Assembly: GCA_004431415.1 (NCBI GenBank)
Contig: QPMI01000143.1
Location: forward strand, 124,001-188,000
DNA length: 64,000 nt
Reading direction: 5' to 3'
Origin: Cyanophora paradoxa
Taxonomy: Eukaryota; Glaucocystophyceae; Cyanophorales; Cyanophoraceae
Shown: positions 20,570-29,804 of the stretch, in pieces
Layout: every line of letters begins with the position of its first letter
How positions within the stretch are numbered: the stretch's first letter is position 1
The notes under the pieces: model-generated
Told to the model about the DNA's origin: nothing
What the model saw: only the letters and a program-made list of their open reading frames with translations
The model's database searches: none
Position numbers and translations under genes: made by a program

Positions 20570-23500
20570 ATGCCTCGACCAAGTAATCGAATTTCGAAAA
20601 ATTTGCAGGATGAGATTCTTGGCTACTACATGCAAGCAAAAGTAGAAGACAAATTGACCCGAGAGCAGGATATCTATTTCTTGAGAGAATTTACTTTCAA
20701 AGCAATTAGAATTCCAAAGTTGATTGATATCAGAGATACACTGAGAGGTATCGTAGAGCCTCGTTTGTATCGCAAGCAGGAGAAGAAGGAGAAGAGGGCT
20801 GAGAGAGCCGCTAAGAATGTTGAGAAGCAAAACAAGAAAGCGGAGCAAGCGAGAGAGCGGAAGCGCTTGACTCCTTTCCAGCAGATGATTGCTAACCTCC
20901 GTGAGTTTGTTGAAAACTCACCTGGAAACATGGTCACCCTGAATGTGAGACTCTTCCGTGAGTTGCAAGAGGGAGAACAAGCCCCTGCAAATGCAAACAG
21001 GGTCACTGAGAATGGTGTGACCTACATTGAATCGAAGAGGCTTCGGAACAATCGCCCCTTTGGTATCCAGTGTACCAAGGCAGCTTTTCTGAATGCTCTC
21101 GGTCTGGTTCAATCCACCTTCAATACGTTCCCATGTGTTGAGGGGACTGTCATTGCTGAATTTATTGCAGCAGTTATTGAGTTTAACTCGACCAATCAAG
21201 ATTTCCGCTACCTAAAACTAATTGAGCAAGATACCTACCCCGATATTATGACAATTGAAAGAGTCATCACGACAGATAATGAAGAATACATCCCAAGAAA
21301 TGAACAAGTCCTCAGAGACAATACAAACGCTCCAATGATTATTTCGAATTTCATTAAAAACGAAGGGAACCCCCAAGCCACCACATTCAAGGAAATGTTC
21401 TTGAAAGGTGATTCATTCAAGGTTGGGAAGTGTGTTTTCGATGTCCTCATCAAATGGTTTGGAGGAGCGTTTGAGAAGGCTAAGACCAAAGGGAAATACA
21501 AGCGAATCGATTGGTCTTACAACGGACTCTTTAAGATGGTGAATGGGCGAGACCCTGTTGAAGGAGATGATTGGGGCATTTCTTTCAAGTCCATTTCGGA
21601 GAAGGTTCTTGACCCACTGCGCCTAGGCATGGTTACAATTGGAAAGGACGACAGAACCCCTGTCCCTGAACTGACTTTCCTGCCCAAGACCAGGAACACA
21701 CACTTGACCCCTTCTGTTGCATATGTGAAGATTGAGAATGGTCACATGTATTTGTTAAATCACAATATTAAGGCTCTCACACAGTCCTTCAATGGCTCCA
21801 AGCCAAAAGATACCAATGTTCCACTCAGTTCTCGTTACAAGATTATAAAGCAAAGAAGGTTCAAGGAGTTTGCCACAAATCCCGATGACATTCTGAGAAT
21901 TGTCAGGTCTGACAATCCAAAGAACCAATCGAGCATTCGAATCTGCTATGGTGGTTCACTGGATGAACTACTCAGAGAGTTCATTGTGGTGCATAATTAT
22001 CAGGTCCAACCTGGGTTCTCCCAAATCGGAAAGGCAACCCATATTCGTTTCACTATTGACGATAAGGATGTTGTCGTGACCCCACCTGGTAACGATACAG
22101 ATGTGGAAACAGCTTTCGAGATTAGCTTCAAGAATGCTGAGTACAGAGATAAATTCGAGAAACTAAATCTGGATATGTATAGGTCTCTAATCAACACTTC
22201 CAACAAGAGTACTTACAATGAGCAAACCATAAATGCATTCAAGAATGGAGTGCAGACTGCCCTTCGTGGTCTCTTTGATGTGGATGAGGAGACCTTTGAT
22301 GAAATTCGCTATAACACAGATATTTACGAGTTCGATATGTGCAAAGCATACCCTTACATTGTAGCCTTGATGATCAAATTCGTTCCTGTTCTCAGCAAGT
22401 TCGATGTCTTCAAGAGTGTGACAATCACAGATGCAGAGCAAATCGAGGAATACAGCTTCTATTACGTGAAACTGGACGACAAATACTTTTTCAAAGCCAA
22501 AGACAAGAACGGAAAGGAGTACGAAGCAAACACCTACAACAGATACAAGAGGATGATCATTGATTCCAAGTACAATGTCGTTCCTGGTTTGGTTCTCAAA
22601 AAGCATTTCGAGGATTTCAAGGATGACATCTCCATCAAAGCGGTTCTGCGACCTTACAAACTCATTCCCAACCTTGCAGGCAACACAGTTGCTCGAATCT
22701 TAGATAGCGACCTCGATCCTGTTGATAAGAAGCAGATCTTGGTGAGTGCAATTGGGCAAACTGGAAAGCAACGAAATAGCAGAGTGAAAACCACCATTTT
22801 CCACAACAGAGACGATGCGATCGAGTTCCAGAAACAGAACGGAGGGGAGGTTAAAATTTACCTCTTTGGTGAGACTCTTGCCACTTATGAGGAGACAGAG
22901 TTCGTTCTGTGTGAGGAAGAGATGACCGAACCCCATATCTACTATGTCAATCAGGTAGCAGAAAAGCAGCTCATTGATGGCTTCATGCCATTGTACACTA
23001 CCCTCTTGTCAATTATGAGGATGTGTATGTATGAGAAGTGTGTCGAACTCGCTAAACAGCAGATCCGACCACTCGCTTTGAACACCGATTGTGTTTATGG
23101 GATCGCTTATGAACCCATTGCCCCAGTGTCATTCGATCGCAATGCCTTTGAGAATATTGGAAAATTCAGTGTGAAATGCTGCCCCAATTTTTCTAAAAAG
23201 TTTTCAGGTGAGAAGAAAGACCTCGAGGCAAAACGAATTCGTTACGGAAAGTTTGAGAGAGCGACTGACTTTGTGAAAATCGAGAACTACAGTTATACCA
23301 AACACTCTGTGGTTGATGAGTATGACACAACCGCGATTTGTGATTTGCTGGCTACACAAAAACGATGGGTTCTTCTCGGATCAGTTCCAGGAGTTGGAAA
23401 GACTCACATGACAGTTGAATATGGGAAGCGTTTCAAAAATCCCCTCTATATTGTTCCGACCAACAAGCGAGTGAAGGAAATGAAAGAGCAAGGATTGAAA

Positions 23501-24088
23501 AATGTGAAGACAATCTATGATGCCCTTCATCTCAAAATCGATGAGTCGAACATGGATGAAATCGTAGGAGGGAATGCATCTGGTTTGGTAGAATTTGATT
23601 GCATTGTTATTGATGAGATCTGTCAGTTTAAGATTGGAGAACTGGCAGCCCTGGACCACATCATGAATGAGCAGTTCCCAGATAAGGTATACATTGCCAC
23701 AGGTGACCCGTATCAGAACCCACCCATTCAGGATATGAGTGTTGATCAAGATGAGTATTACCTTGATATCCTCCATCGCCTGTTCCCCAACGAATTGTTA
23801 CTCCAAGTGAACAAGCGCCATGAGACTGAGGAAGATCGCAGAAAGGTTGAGCAAATTCGAATTGATTTATTCGAGAAAGGTTTGAGTGTAAGTGAGGTCC
23901 TAGCAAAGTACGGGTTCAAGGTTGTGGACGAATTGGCAAAGACAGATAAAGGCATTGTGTATACAAACCGCAAGGGTGCAGAGGTGAACCTAGCCCTTCA
24001 CAAAATGAACTACGGGATAATGTTTCCATTTATGCTGGCGGGATCAAAGTTGTTGCAAAGACTCGTATTGCAAAGGGTGGGAAGATAG
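20570..24088 (+). CDS. polymerase-like palm fused to SF1 helicase (replicase), inner PLV, main frame
   Basis: This frame encodes about 1,172 residues from the ATG at 20570; an in-frame GTG at 20558 would add four. The first 88 or so residues equal those of the outer pPolB. The centre has a divergent family B palm: motif A in YEFDMCKAYPYIV (near residue 590) and motif C in LALNTDCVYGI (near 842, NTDC in place of DTDS). I see no clear motif B and no exonuclease motifs. The C-terminal part is an SF1 helicase: Walker A GSVPGVGKTHM (near 941), IVIDEICQF (near 1016) and GDPYQNPPI (near 1048). The frame ends early at 24088, after a lost G in the G run at 24014-24016. Motifs V and VI follow in the next frame. 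It probably replaces the pPolB of the outer element. Confidence 0.82.
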   Translation: MPRPSNRISKNLQDEILGYYMQAKVEDKLTREQDIYFLREFTFKAIRIPKLIDIRDTLRGIVEPRLYRKQEKKEKRAERAAKNVEKQNKKAEQARERKRLTPFQQMIANLREFVENSPGNMVTLNVRLFRELQEGEQAPANANRVTENGVTYIESKRLRNNRPFGIQCTKAAFLNALGLVQSTFNTFPCVEGTVIAEFIAAVIEFNSTNQDFRYLKLIEQDTYPDIMTIERVITTDNEEYIPRNEQVLRDNTNAPMIISNFIKNEGNPQATTFKEMFLKGDSFKVGKCVFDVLIKWFGGAFEKAKTKGKYKRIDWSYNGLFKMVNGRDPVEGDDWGISFKSISEKVLDPLRLGMVTIGKDDRTPVPELTFLPKTRNTHLTPSVAYVKIENGHMYLLNHNIKALTQSFNGSKPKDTNVPLSSRYKIIKQRRFKEFATNPDDILRIVRSDNPKNQSSIRICYGGSLDELLREFIVVHNYQVQPGFSQIGKATHIRFTIDDKDVVVTPPGNDTDVETAFEISFKNAEYRDKFEKLNLDMYRSLINTSNKSTYNEQTINAFKNGVQTALRGLFDVDEETFDEIRYNTDIYEFDMCKAYPYIVALMIKFVPVLSKFDVFKSVTITDAEQIEEYSFYYVKLDDKYFFKAKDKNGKEYEANTYNRYKRMIIDSKYNVVPGLVLKKHFEDFKDDISIKAVLRPYKLIPNLAGNTVARILDSDLDPVDKKQILVSAIGQTGKQRNSRVKTTIFHNRDDAIEFQKQNGGEVKIYLFGETLATYEETEFVLCEEEMTEPHIYYVNQVAEKQLIDGFMPLYTTLLSIMRMCMYEKCVELAKQQIRPLALNTDCVYGIAYEPIAPVSFDRNAFENIGKFSVKCCPNFSKKFSGEKKDLEAKRIRYGKFERATDFVKIENYSYTKHSVVDEYDTTAICDLLATQKRWVLLGSVPGVGKTHMTVEYGKRFKNPLYIVPTNKRVKEMKEQGLKNVKTIYDALHLKIDESNMDEIVGGNASGLVEFDCIVIDEICQFKIGELAALDHIMNEQFPDKVYIATGDPYQNPPIQDMSVDQDEYYLDILHRLFPNELLLQVNKRHETEEDRRKVEQIRIDLFEKGLSVSEVLAKYGFKVVDELAKTDKGIVYTNRKGAEVNLALHKMNYGIMFPFMLAGSKLLQRLVLQRVGR

Positions 24089-24657
24089 TTCATAATGGAT
24101 TTGTCTACAAGATTGTCAAGCTCTCAAAGGACAGTTTCATTATTGCTGACATTGCCAACAAGAAGGATGAGATTGTTCTCAGCAGGGATGCAGTCAAACA
24201 TTTCGCCCTGGCTTACGCAAACACCTGCCATGTTGTTCAAGGTGATACGATTCGCTGCAAAGGGAACAGGGTAGTCGTGTTCGAAACTGGGGCGCCATTT
24301 GTTTCAAAGAAGTGGCTATATGTTGCTCTCACTCGAACCACAAGGCTGGATGATGTTGTTATTTACCATGATAATTTCGAAATGGCTCACTGGAAAGTGT
24401 GGAAAAGAGAGAATAACGAGAAGATTTCGACTTACAAGGATCAGGACCGAGCAGCAAACAGACAATTCGATGAGCATGATTACATCACATGGGATTGGAT
24501 CAAGCAGCGATATGGGAAGCAGTATGGGCATTGCCTGCGATGCTACAATGCCATGGACTTTGAAGATATTTCGGTAGATCGAATTAATAATGCTGTGGCT
24601 CACATTACCAAAAATTGTTTCCTCTCTCATATTAAGTGTAACTGTGCCGCCCAATAA
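24017..24657 (+). CDS. continuation of the replicase in the shifted frame: helicase motifs V/VI and an HNH-like zinc domain
   Basis: From 24017 the next frame reads on as a helicase: YAGGIKVVAKTRIAKGG, then CHVVQGDTIRCKG (motif V, around 24227-24260) and KKWLYVALTRTTRL (motif VI, around 24310-24350). It ends in a small cysteine/histidine domain, HCLRCYNAMDFEDISVDRIN, then an AH..NC...H...CNC pattern, as in HNH nuclease zinc domains. One extra base in the G run at 24014-24016 would unite both parts into a protein of about 1,360 residues. The stop TAA overlaps the integrase ATG by one base (TAATG at 24655-24659), which points to coupled expression. Confidence 0.78.
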
Positions 24658-25718
24658 TGGATAGTGTATTATCATTCAAAAAGTATAGGCAGAAACTGAT
24701 TAATGAAAAAGTGAGTTTTGATGAAAAAGAGTTGAAAAAGAAGTTCAAAAACTCAGAACTCCAGCAAATTTACAAGAAACCAAGGAAACCCAAATCGTTT
24801 CTTCGCATAGTGGCAAAGCCTAGATCGTTTCAAATCGATATAACATATTTGAGAGGGTTTCAGACTGCCAACAATGGCATTTTCAAAATGCTTAGTTTCG
24901 TAGACATACTTAGTCGCAAAGGATTTGTTTATCCTTTTAAAAACAGCAGTGAGATCCCGAGCATTTTAAATAGGTTCAAGCAAGAAGCAGGCAAAGTTAA
25001 TGCTCTCTCTGGGGATAATGAGTTTTCCCAGGCAGTATACCGAAATTGGTGCAGTGAACATGGTGTAATGCTATACACAGATGTGGCAAAGGATGACCAC
25101 ATCACAGTAGGAGATAAACTGGGGATAATTGATAGGTTCACTAGGACTTTCAAACAGTATCTCAGAAAATCGATGACAGCAAAGGGAACCACGAAATGGA
25201 TCGATCTACTTAGTGATGTAATTGACTTGTATAATAGCAGTCCCCATTCTGCATTGAAAAATGACTCTCCAAATGCAGTGTATACAAATGAAGATAAACA
25301 GTTATTTATTTACATGAGGGATACTGTTCACAACAATCGTGTAAAGGAGGCTGATACTAATCAAGTGAAACCAGGAGACACAGTTCGAGTTTTGCAACCA
25401 AAGGGATTGTTTGAAAAAGAAGGTGCGCAATTCAGTCAGAAGGTCTACACTGTTGCAAAGGCTGATAGGAATCGTTTCAAAGTGCTTGAAGATAATGATG
25501 GTGAGGAAACAAAAGAAGTGAAGAGGAGATTTAAGAAACAAGAATTGCAAAAGGTGAATAAAGATGATATCATTAAGATACCATCACAAAAACGGATTCA
25601 GCAGGTTAATAAAACGAATAAAGTGAATCGATTGGTAGCAAAAGAAGGCATAAAACCCAATCGGAGTAATGTAATTCGGAGGAGATACAATTTGAGAAGT
25701 GGTTTAACGAAACGCTAA
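24657..25718 (+). CDS. DDE (RVE) integrase, inner PLV
   Basis: The 353-residue protein has the same layout as the outer integrase. The core shows FQIDITYLRGF (first D), VDILSRKG, LSGDNEFSQ (second D) and GIIDRFTRTFKQYLRK, again with D where E is usual. The C-terminal part holds GDTVRVLQPKG and RFKVLEDNDG (SH3-like) and the tail YNLRSGLTKR. Residue identity to the outer copy is only moderate, in contrast to the capsid genes. The gene ends one base before the right terminal repeat begins. The enzyme is the likely agent of the insertion at 12215-26123. Confidence 0.92.
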   Translation: MDSVLSFKKYRQKLINEKVSFDEKELKKKFKNSELQQIYKKPRKPKSFLRIVAKPRSFQIDITYLRGFQTANNGIFKMLSFVDILSRKGFVYPFKNSSEIPSILNRFKQEAGKVNALSGDNEFSQAVYRNWCSEHGVMLYTDVAKDDHITVGDKLGIIDRFTRTFKQYLRKSMTAKGTTKWIDLLSDVIDLYNSSPHSALKNDSPNAVYTNEDKQLFIYMRDTVHNNRVKEADTNQVKPGDTVRVLQPKGLFEKEGAQFSQKVYTVAKADRNRFKVLEDNDGEETKEVKRRFKKQELQKVNKDDIIKIPSQKRIQQVNKTNKVNRLVAKEGIKPNRSNVIRRRYNLRSGLTKR

Positions 25719-25719
25719 A

Positions 25720-26123
25720 TCATGGGAGACACGGCGGATGAAAAGGATATAACTTCGATTAAATATAATTAATCGAGATTATGATATAACTTCGATAAAT
25801 AAGATTTAAGATATAACTTCGATTAATTCGATTTTTGTTACTGAGGCTTACTGAGATTTAGTGAGATTTGGAATTGGGTTACTGTGAATGGTTTGTTTTT
25901 CTTGGGAATTGTTTTGGAGACACGGCGCATAAAAAAGATATAACTTCGATAAGATATAATTAATCGAGATTATGATATAACTTCGATTAATTCAATGTTT
26001 CTTACTGAGGCTTACTGAGATTTACTGATATTCAAGATTGGGTTACTGGGAATGGTTTGTTTTCTGATTTGTTTTTGATTTTTTCGCGGGTATTTTTTTG
26101 GAGACACGGCGCAGTGCTGAGCT
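25720..26123 (-). repeat. right terminal inverted repeat of the inner PLV
   Basis: It is the near-identical inverted partner of 12215-12619. It begins right after the integrase stop codon and ends GTGCTGAGCT at the target duplication. Confidence 0.95.
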
Positions 26124-26129
26124 CTCGTT
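26124..26129. repeat. 6-bp target-site duplication of the inner PLV, right copy
   Basis: CTCGTT directly follows the right inverted repeat and equals 12209-12214. Confidence 0.95.
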
Positions 26130-27195
26130 TCTTGTTATCAAGGAAGTAGACATTGATAGGTCTACCAATCATCTTCGAAGCTAGATCGTAAACCCTAGAG
26201 TCATTCTTGACTGGGAACTCAAAGCGACTCCAATCGAATTCCTTATCCCACTTATTGTATCGTTTCAATTCAGATCTGTGGTTTCGAATGACATCATTGT
26301 GATGCAAGCCAATCTTAACAGCATGTCGGAAACATTCTTGGTCTTCATTCTTAGGATTGATAACCGCCTTTCTCTTTTCAATCTCTTCTGGAAGAGGGAT
26401 GTAAGAACTTCCTGTCAGAGGTGTGTAAGATAGAATTTGTAGGGTTACTTCAAGAATATTGTGAATCTCTGCGTACTCGATGGCTGTCATGATTTCATGC
26501 AGATCATCCACAGCTTGCCTGACGATATCCGTTAGGTCATTTGCTGGAAGAGCTAGGTAAAAATGCATTGAGCTTGGGTATCTGGTAGCATATTGGTACT
26601 CTCCTGTCCACCTTCCATTTTGCTTCTCCTTGTATTTGTAATTCGCCTTCACTTTGAACTGGAACTTAATTCCATTGTGTCTGTCCAAAGCCTCTTGAAG
26701 TCTTCTATGGAGATCATCCCATCCTATCTTCTCAGTGATAAACCGATGGATTGTGTTAATTAGGTTTTTCTTAGCGTTTTTCCATGTAAGCTCCTCGACT
26801 AGGTGATTCATGGCATTCATTACCTGAACCTGGTTGGCTTCCTGCTTTGACTTCCATTTTTGAACCCTCTCTTGCTTCTTGGACTTCTTCTGCTGATTTC
26901 TTTTGTATTTCTGCACTTCTTTGGTCTTTGCTTGCCGTTTGGCAACATTCTTAGCGGCTCTCTCAGCCCTCTTCTCCTTCTTCTCCTGCTTGCGATACAA
27001 ACGAGGTTCTACAATACCTCTCAGTGTATCTCTGATATCAATCAACTTCGGAATTCTAATTGCTTTGAAAGTGAATTCTCTCAAGAAATAGATATCCTGC
27101 TCTCGGGTTAATTTGTCTTCTACTTTTGCTTGCATGTAGTAGCCAAGAATCTCATCCTGCAAATTCTTCGAAATTCGATTACTTGGTCGAGGCAT
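26124..27195 (-). pseudogene. outer PLV protein-primed DNA polymerase, N-terminal part, cut by the inner PLV
   Basis: The frame runs from an ATG at 27195 (GTG at 27207 also in frame) to the target duplication; read further it enters the inner terminal repeat and stops at 26032. The first 88 residues (PRPSNRISKNLQDEILGYYM and on) equal the inner replicase. Past AKNV it is unrelated to the inner protein and carries the Polinton pPolB N-terminal signature: SSYIPLPEEIEKRKAVINPK, then NEDQECFRHAVKIG and FEFPV. This part usually precedes the exonuclease domain and includes the terminal-protein region. Codon phase at the duplication agrees with the middle part at 12208, so insertion alone did not shift the frame. 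Confidence 0.93.
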
Positions 27196-27436
27196 TTCTT
27201 TGTTCACTCTATTAATATATACCTACAAAAGTTTTCTTTAAATACTTTTATACTCGCGTCAAATTTTACCGGCAAAACCAAAAGTCTCCAACAAAATATA
27301 TTTAGTCGAGGGCATTCATAAAAATAACAAAGGGTTGGCTCGATCATCGAACTCTAAAAATAACAGAAAGATTTTATTTGTGGTTCCAGCGCGGTTCCCA
27401 CGGGTTTCTCAGAGCAGATCGCGCTGAGAAAAACGA

Positions 27437-27694
27437 TTAACAGAGATATTTCGATTTGCGACCACGGTTAGAATACGGGACACCATAGAGATACTTCACA
27501 AAGCAGACTGCATTGGAAGCATAGAGACGCTGGGAACTCTCAACGATTCTCATGGCTCTGTAACACTCATCAGTATGGTATAAATCACGCATTTGCTTCG
27601 CGAATTTCGCATTATACTTTTTTAAATATTCCTGACCTTTTTCAGTTTTACGATAACGGTAAGTAGCACGCTTCTGAGCCTCACTGATTGGCAT
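27437..27694 (-). CDS. 85-residue basic protein of unknown function, outer PLV
   Basis: It is the same protein as at 20071-20328 with two conservative exchanges (NAKFAKQ and AMRIVES in place of NARFAKQ and AMKIVES). The frame is intact. Upstream, on the minus strand, lies the same TATATTAAGAGAGT word before the ATG. Confidence 0.75.
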   Translation of the reverse strand: MPISEAQKRATYRYRKTEKGQEYLKKYNAKFAKQMRDLYHTDECYRAMRIVESSQRLYASNAVCFVKYLYGVPYSNRGRKSKYLC

Positions 27695-28042
27695 GTTGTC
27701 CTTTTCTACTCTCTTAATATATGTTAAGAAATCTTTAAGTAGTTTTTCTGTCTGTATATAGCGATTAAACTCCTGTCAAATTTTGGTCCCAATCGCAGAG
27801 CATCCAGTTCTGAAAGAAGATGCTGGAAAAATGATAAAGCCACCGAAACCAAATAGGCTCACTTGTCGGCTGCAAGTTTCTACCACTGAACCCGGTAGAA
27901 CAGGTGATTAAAGTGATATCTGTGGATAATTCACTTCGCTCTACAACGCCTCCATAAAAATGAAGAAGTTTTGAGCCTACGGGATAAGATTGGTTACGTA
28001 GCGCTACCTATGTTTGAGAAATTATATTATTCAAATTGATCC
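27695..28042 (-). ncRNA. conserved hairpin spacer, outer PLV copy
   Basis: This is the counterpart of 19722-20070. The hairpins at about 27800-27835 and 27860-27905 keep their stems (for example TTCTACC/GGTAGAA and CTTG/CAAG) while flanking bases differ. No coding frame is conserved between the copies. Confidence 0.42.
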
Positions 28043-28816
28043 TTAACGGCGATATCCGGGTCTAATACCGAGCTTGGCAAACCCTGAGACCATTGGGGCA
28101 GCATTTGGAATCGAGTTGACTGGATCAGCCTGCGAAGTGGCAACCCGAAGGATCGATTTATTGAGGACCGGCAAATCCGTTTTGTTGGACTCTTGATAAT
28201 CGATGGTCTTTGCAATCAATTCGGCTGGCGATTCTTTTGCAACATGAACAGGTTCAGGGATGACTTCATGGGTTACTTCTGGTTTCTTCTCAACCTTTTC
28301 CTTTGTGATTGGCTGTTCCTTGATCCTGTTTTCGTTTTTGGTCTCTGCTGCGATACCATCAACAAGACTCTTAGCATACTGGTATGTCACAGATTTCAGT
28401 CCACCAGTGGTTGAACGAATAAAGTAGCGGTTGCGATGGTCTTTCTCGGAATAGGTTGAGTAGAGTCGCTCACCACCATCAAGCAGTTTCAGCAGTGTTG
28501 ATGATGAGGCAACCTTGTCCTTTGTCGATGATTTGAACTGTCCTTTCTTGATTCCTCGTTTGGCTCCAGGCATGCGGTTCAGTGGGACTTGATCAACCAG
28601 GGCATTATCATCATTTGAGTTTGAGTAAGCGCAATTGTGTGAGCATTCATGGTCTGGTGAACATTTTTATCGAGATCACCAGTTCCGTATGCAGCGAGTC
28701 CTTTCGATTTCATATGCAGCGGTTCCTTTTGATTTCTTAAACTGTTTCCGTTCTGGTTCCGCTTGCTCAACTGGTTTGGCTAAGAAATTCTTTGGCTGGG
28801 TCTTTCGAGTTGCCAT
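28043..28816 (-). pseudogene. basic-protein gene of the outer PLV, broken by frameshifts
   Basis: The start ATG at 28816 leads into ATRKTQPKNFLAKP, the N-terminus of the 253-residue protein of the inner PLV. The frame fails within about 45 codons, where a short stretch (AAGAAATCAAAAGGAACCGC and its near copy) is duplicated with a length that is not a multiple of three. A second shift near 28575-28600 is needed before the intact C-terminal 176 residues (28043-28573, GAKRGIKKGQFKSS and on). The long intact C-terminal frame may still be translated from an internal ATG. Confidence 0.85.
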
Positions 28817-28852
28817 TTGTAATATCGAGACAAATTTATTCTACAGTATTTC

Positions 28853-29752
28853 CTATGACCGTGAGAACGGCAAGTAGAGTCCCTCCAACTCTTTTATGAC
28901 ATTCTTCAATGCTTTCTTTGTCAGATCTTTATCATCTTCCGTAATGAGTTCAAGTGTCATCGACCAGTCAGTGGTAATATCCGTTTCAGCACCATTCCAA
29001 TATGTAAGACGAATTTTTAGCGTTTCAACTTCCACCAAACCATTTTGCTCATGCAATATCATGGAATTATTCGATGAATCGTATTTTAGTAGACTGCCTA
29101 CCGTTTGGTCAATCTCAATTTTCGCAAGGGCTTTATCATCGCTGGTGTTCTTGCTTACATAGTTGCCTTTGAGTGGGTCAACATGAAGAAGGATGTAAGA
29201 ATTGAACAGAAGATCAAGCGGTATAACACTGTCAATGTAGTAATTATAAGTATTTGCTCCAACTGTTACTGGCGAATCGAGCAGGGCAGAAGCATAACCA
29301 TTTTCAGAACTGTCAGGTCTGCGATCTGGGAAACCAAGGAAGTTCGCTAAGATCCGACTTCCAAAGGTGAGGGTAAATGTTGCATCGCACATGAACCTTA
29401 GAAACATGGTAACAGGATCATATGTAACGTAGAAATGGCGAGTATAGGTAGTTCCTGCTGCACCATACACCTGTGAAGCTAATTTGGCATTTAGAAGATT
29501 CACCAAACTATCCGAAGTATATGTCCCTTTTGAAATAGTGTTATTCTTAGTTTTAATTACATCCCCAGCATCATAGGTTCCTGTAATCAAACTTCCATTT
29601 TCGCTGAGATTGTAAATGTTATTGAACATCTCAAAGTTAGTCACTCTGCAGGCTCTCACATTTTGGATTGCATGGGGAATTTTATAAGTGAAGTTCGTTG
29701 GGGTTCCATCATCTCGGTCCCTGGAATCAATATTAAGGTAATGACGCGTCAT
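28853..29752 (-). CDS. mCP: minor capsid (penton) protein, outer PLV
   Basis: The 299-residue frame is intact and begins TRHYLNIDSRDRDDGTPTNF. It equals the inner copy at both ends. The middle (about residues 50-180) differs more, with small insertions, for example near DRRPDSSENGYAS. It starts 52 bp from the divergent major capsid gene, as in the inner element. An open frame in an otherwise broken element suggests either recent damage or continued use. Confidence 0.88.
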   Translation of the reverse strand: MTRHYLNIDSRDRDDGTPTNFTYKIPHAIQNVRACRVTNFEMFNNIYNLSENGSLITGTYDAGDVIKTKNNTISKGTYTSDSLVNLLNAKLASQVYGAAGTTYTRHFYVTYDPVTMFLRFMCDATFTLTFGSRILANFLGFPDRRPDSSENGYASALLDSPVTVGANTYNYYIDSVIPLDLLFNSYILLHVDPLKGNYVSKNTSDDKALAKIEIDQTVGSLLKYDSSNNSMILHEQNGLVEVETLKIRLTYWNGAETDITTDWSMTLELITEDDKDLTKKALKNVIKELEGLYLPFSRS

Positions 29753-29804
29753 TCTGTTTAATAAAGCATTTTAAAAATTTCTTTTGGTATTTTAAACATA
29801 AGAG

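Larger units (their letters stand above)
12215..26123. mobile_element. inner Polinton-like virus (complete, 13.9 kb, nested in the outer polymerase gene)
   Basis: The ends start with AG and end with CT (AGCTCAGCAC...GTGCTGAGCT), are inverted over about 404 bp and are flanked by the exact duplication CTCGTT. Gene order is ATPase and major capsid (minus strand), then penton, basic protein, 85-residue protein, polymerase-helicase and integrase (plus strand). It has an intact pair of termini, an open capsid module and an open integrase. One 1-nt frameshift lies in the replicase. It must have inserted after the outer element, since it splits that element's polymerase. Confidence 0.96.
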
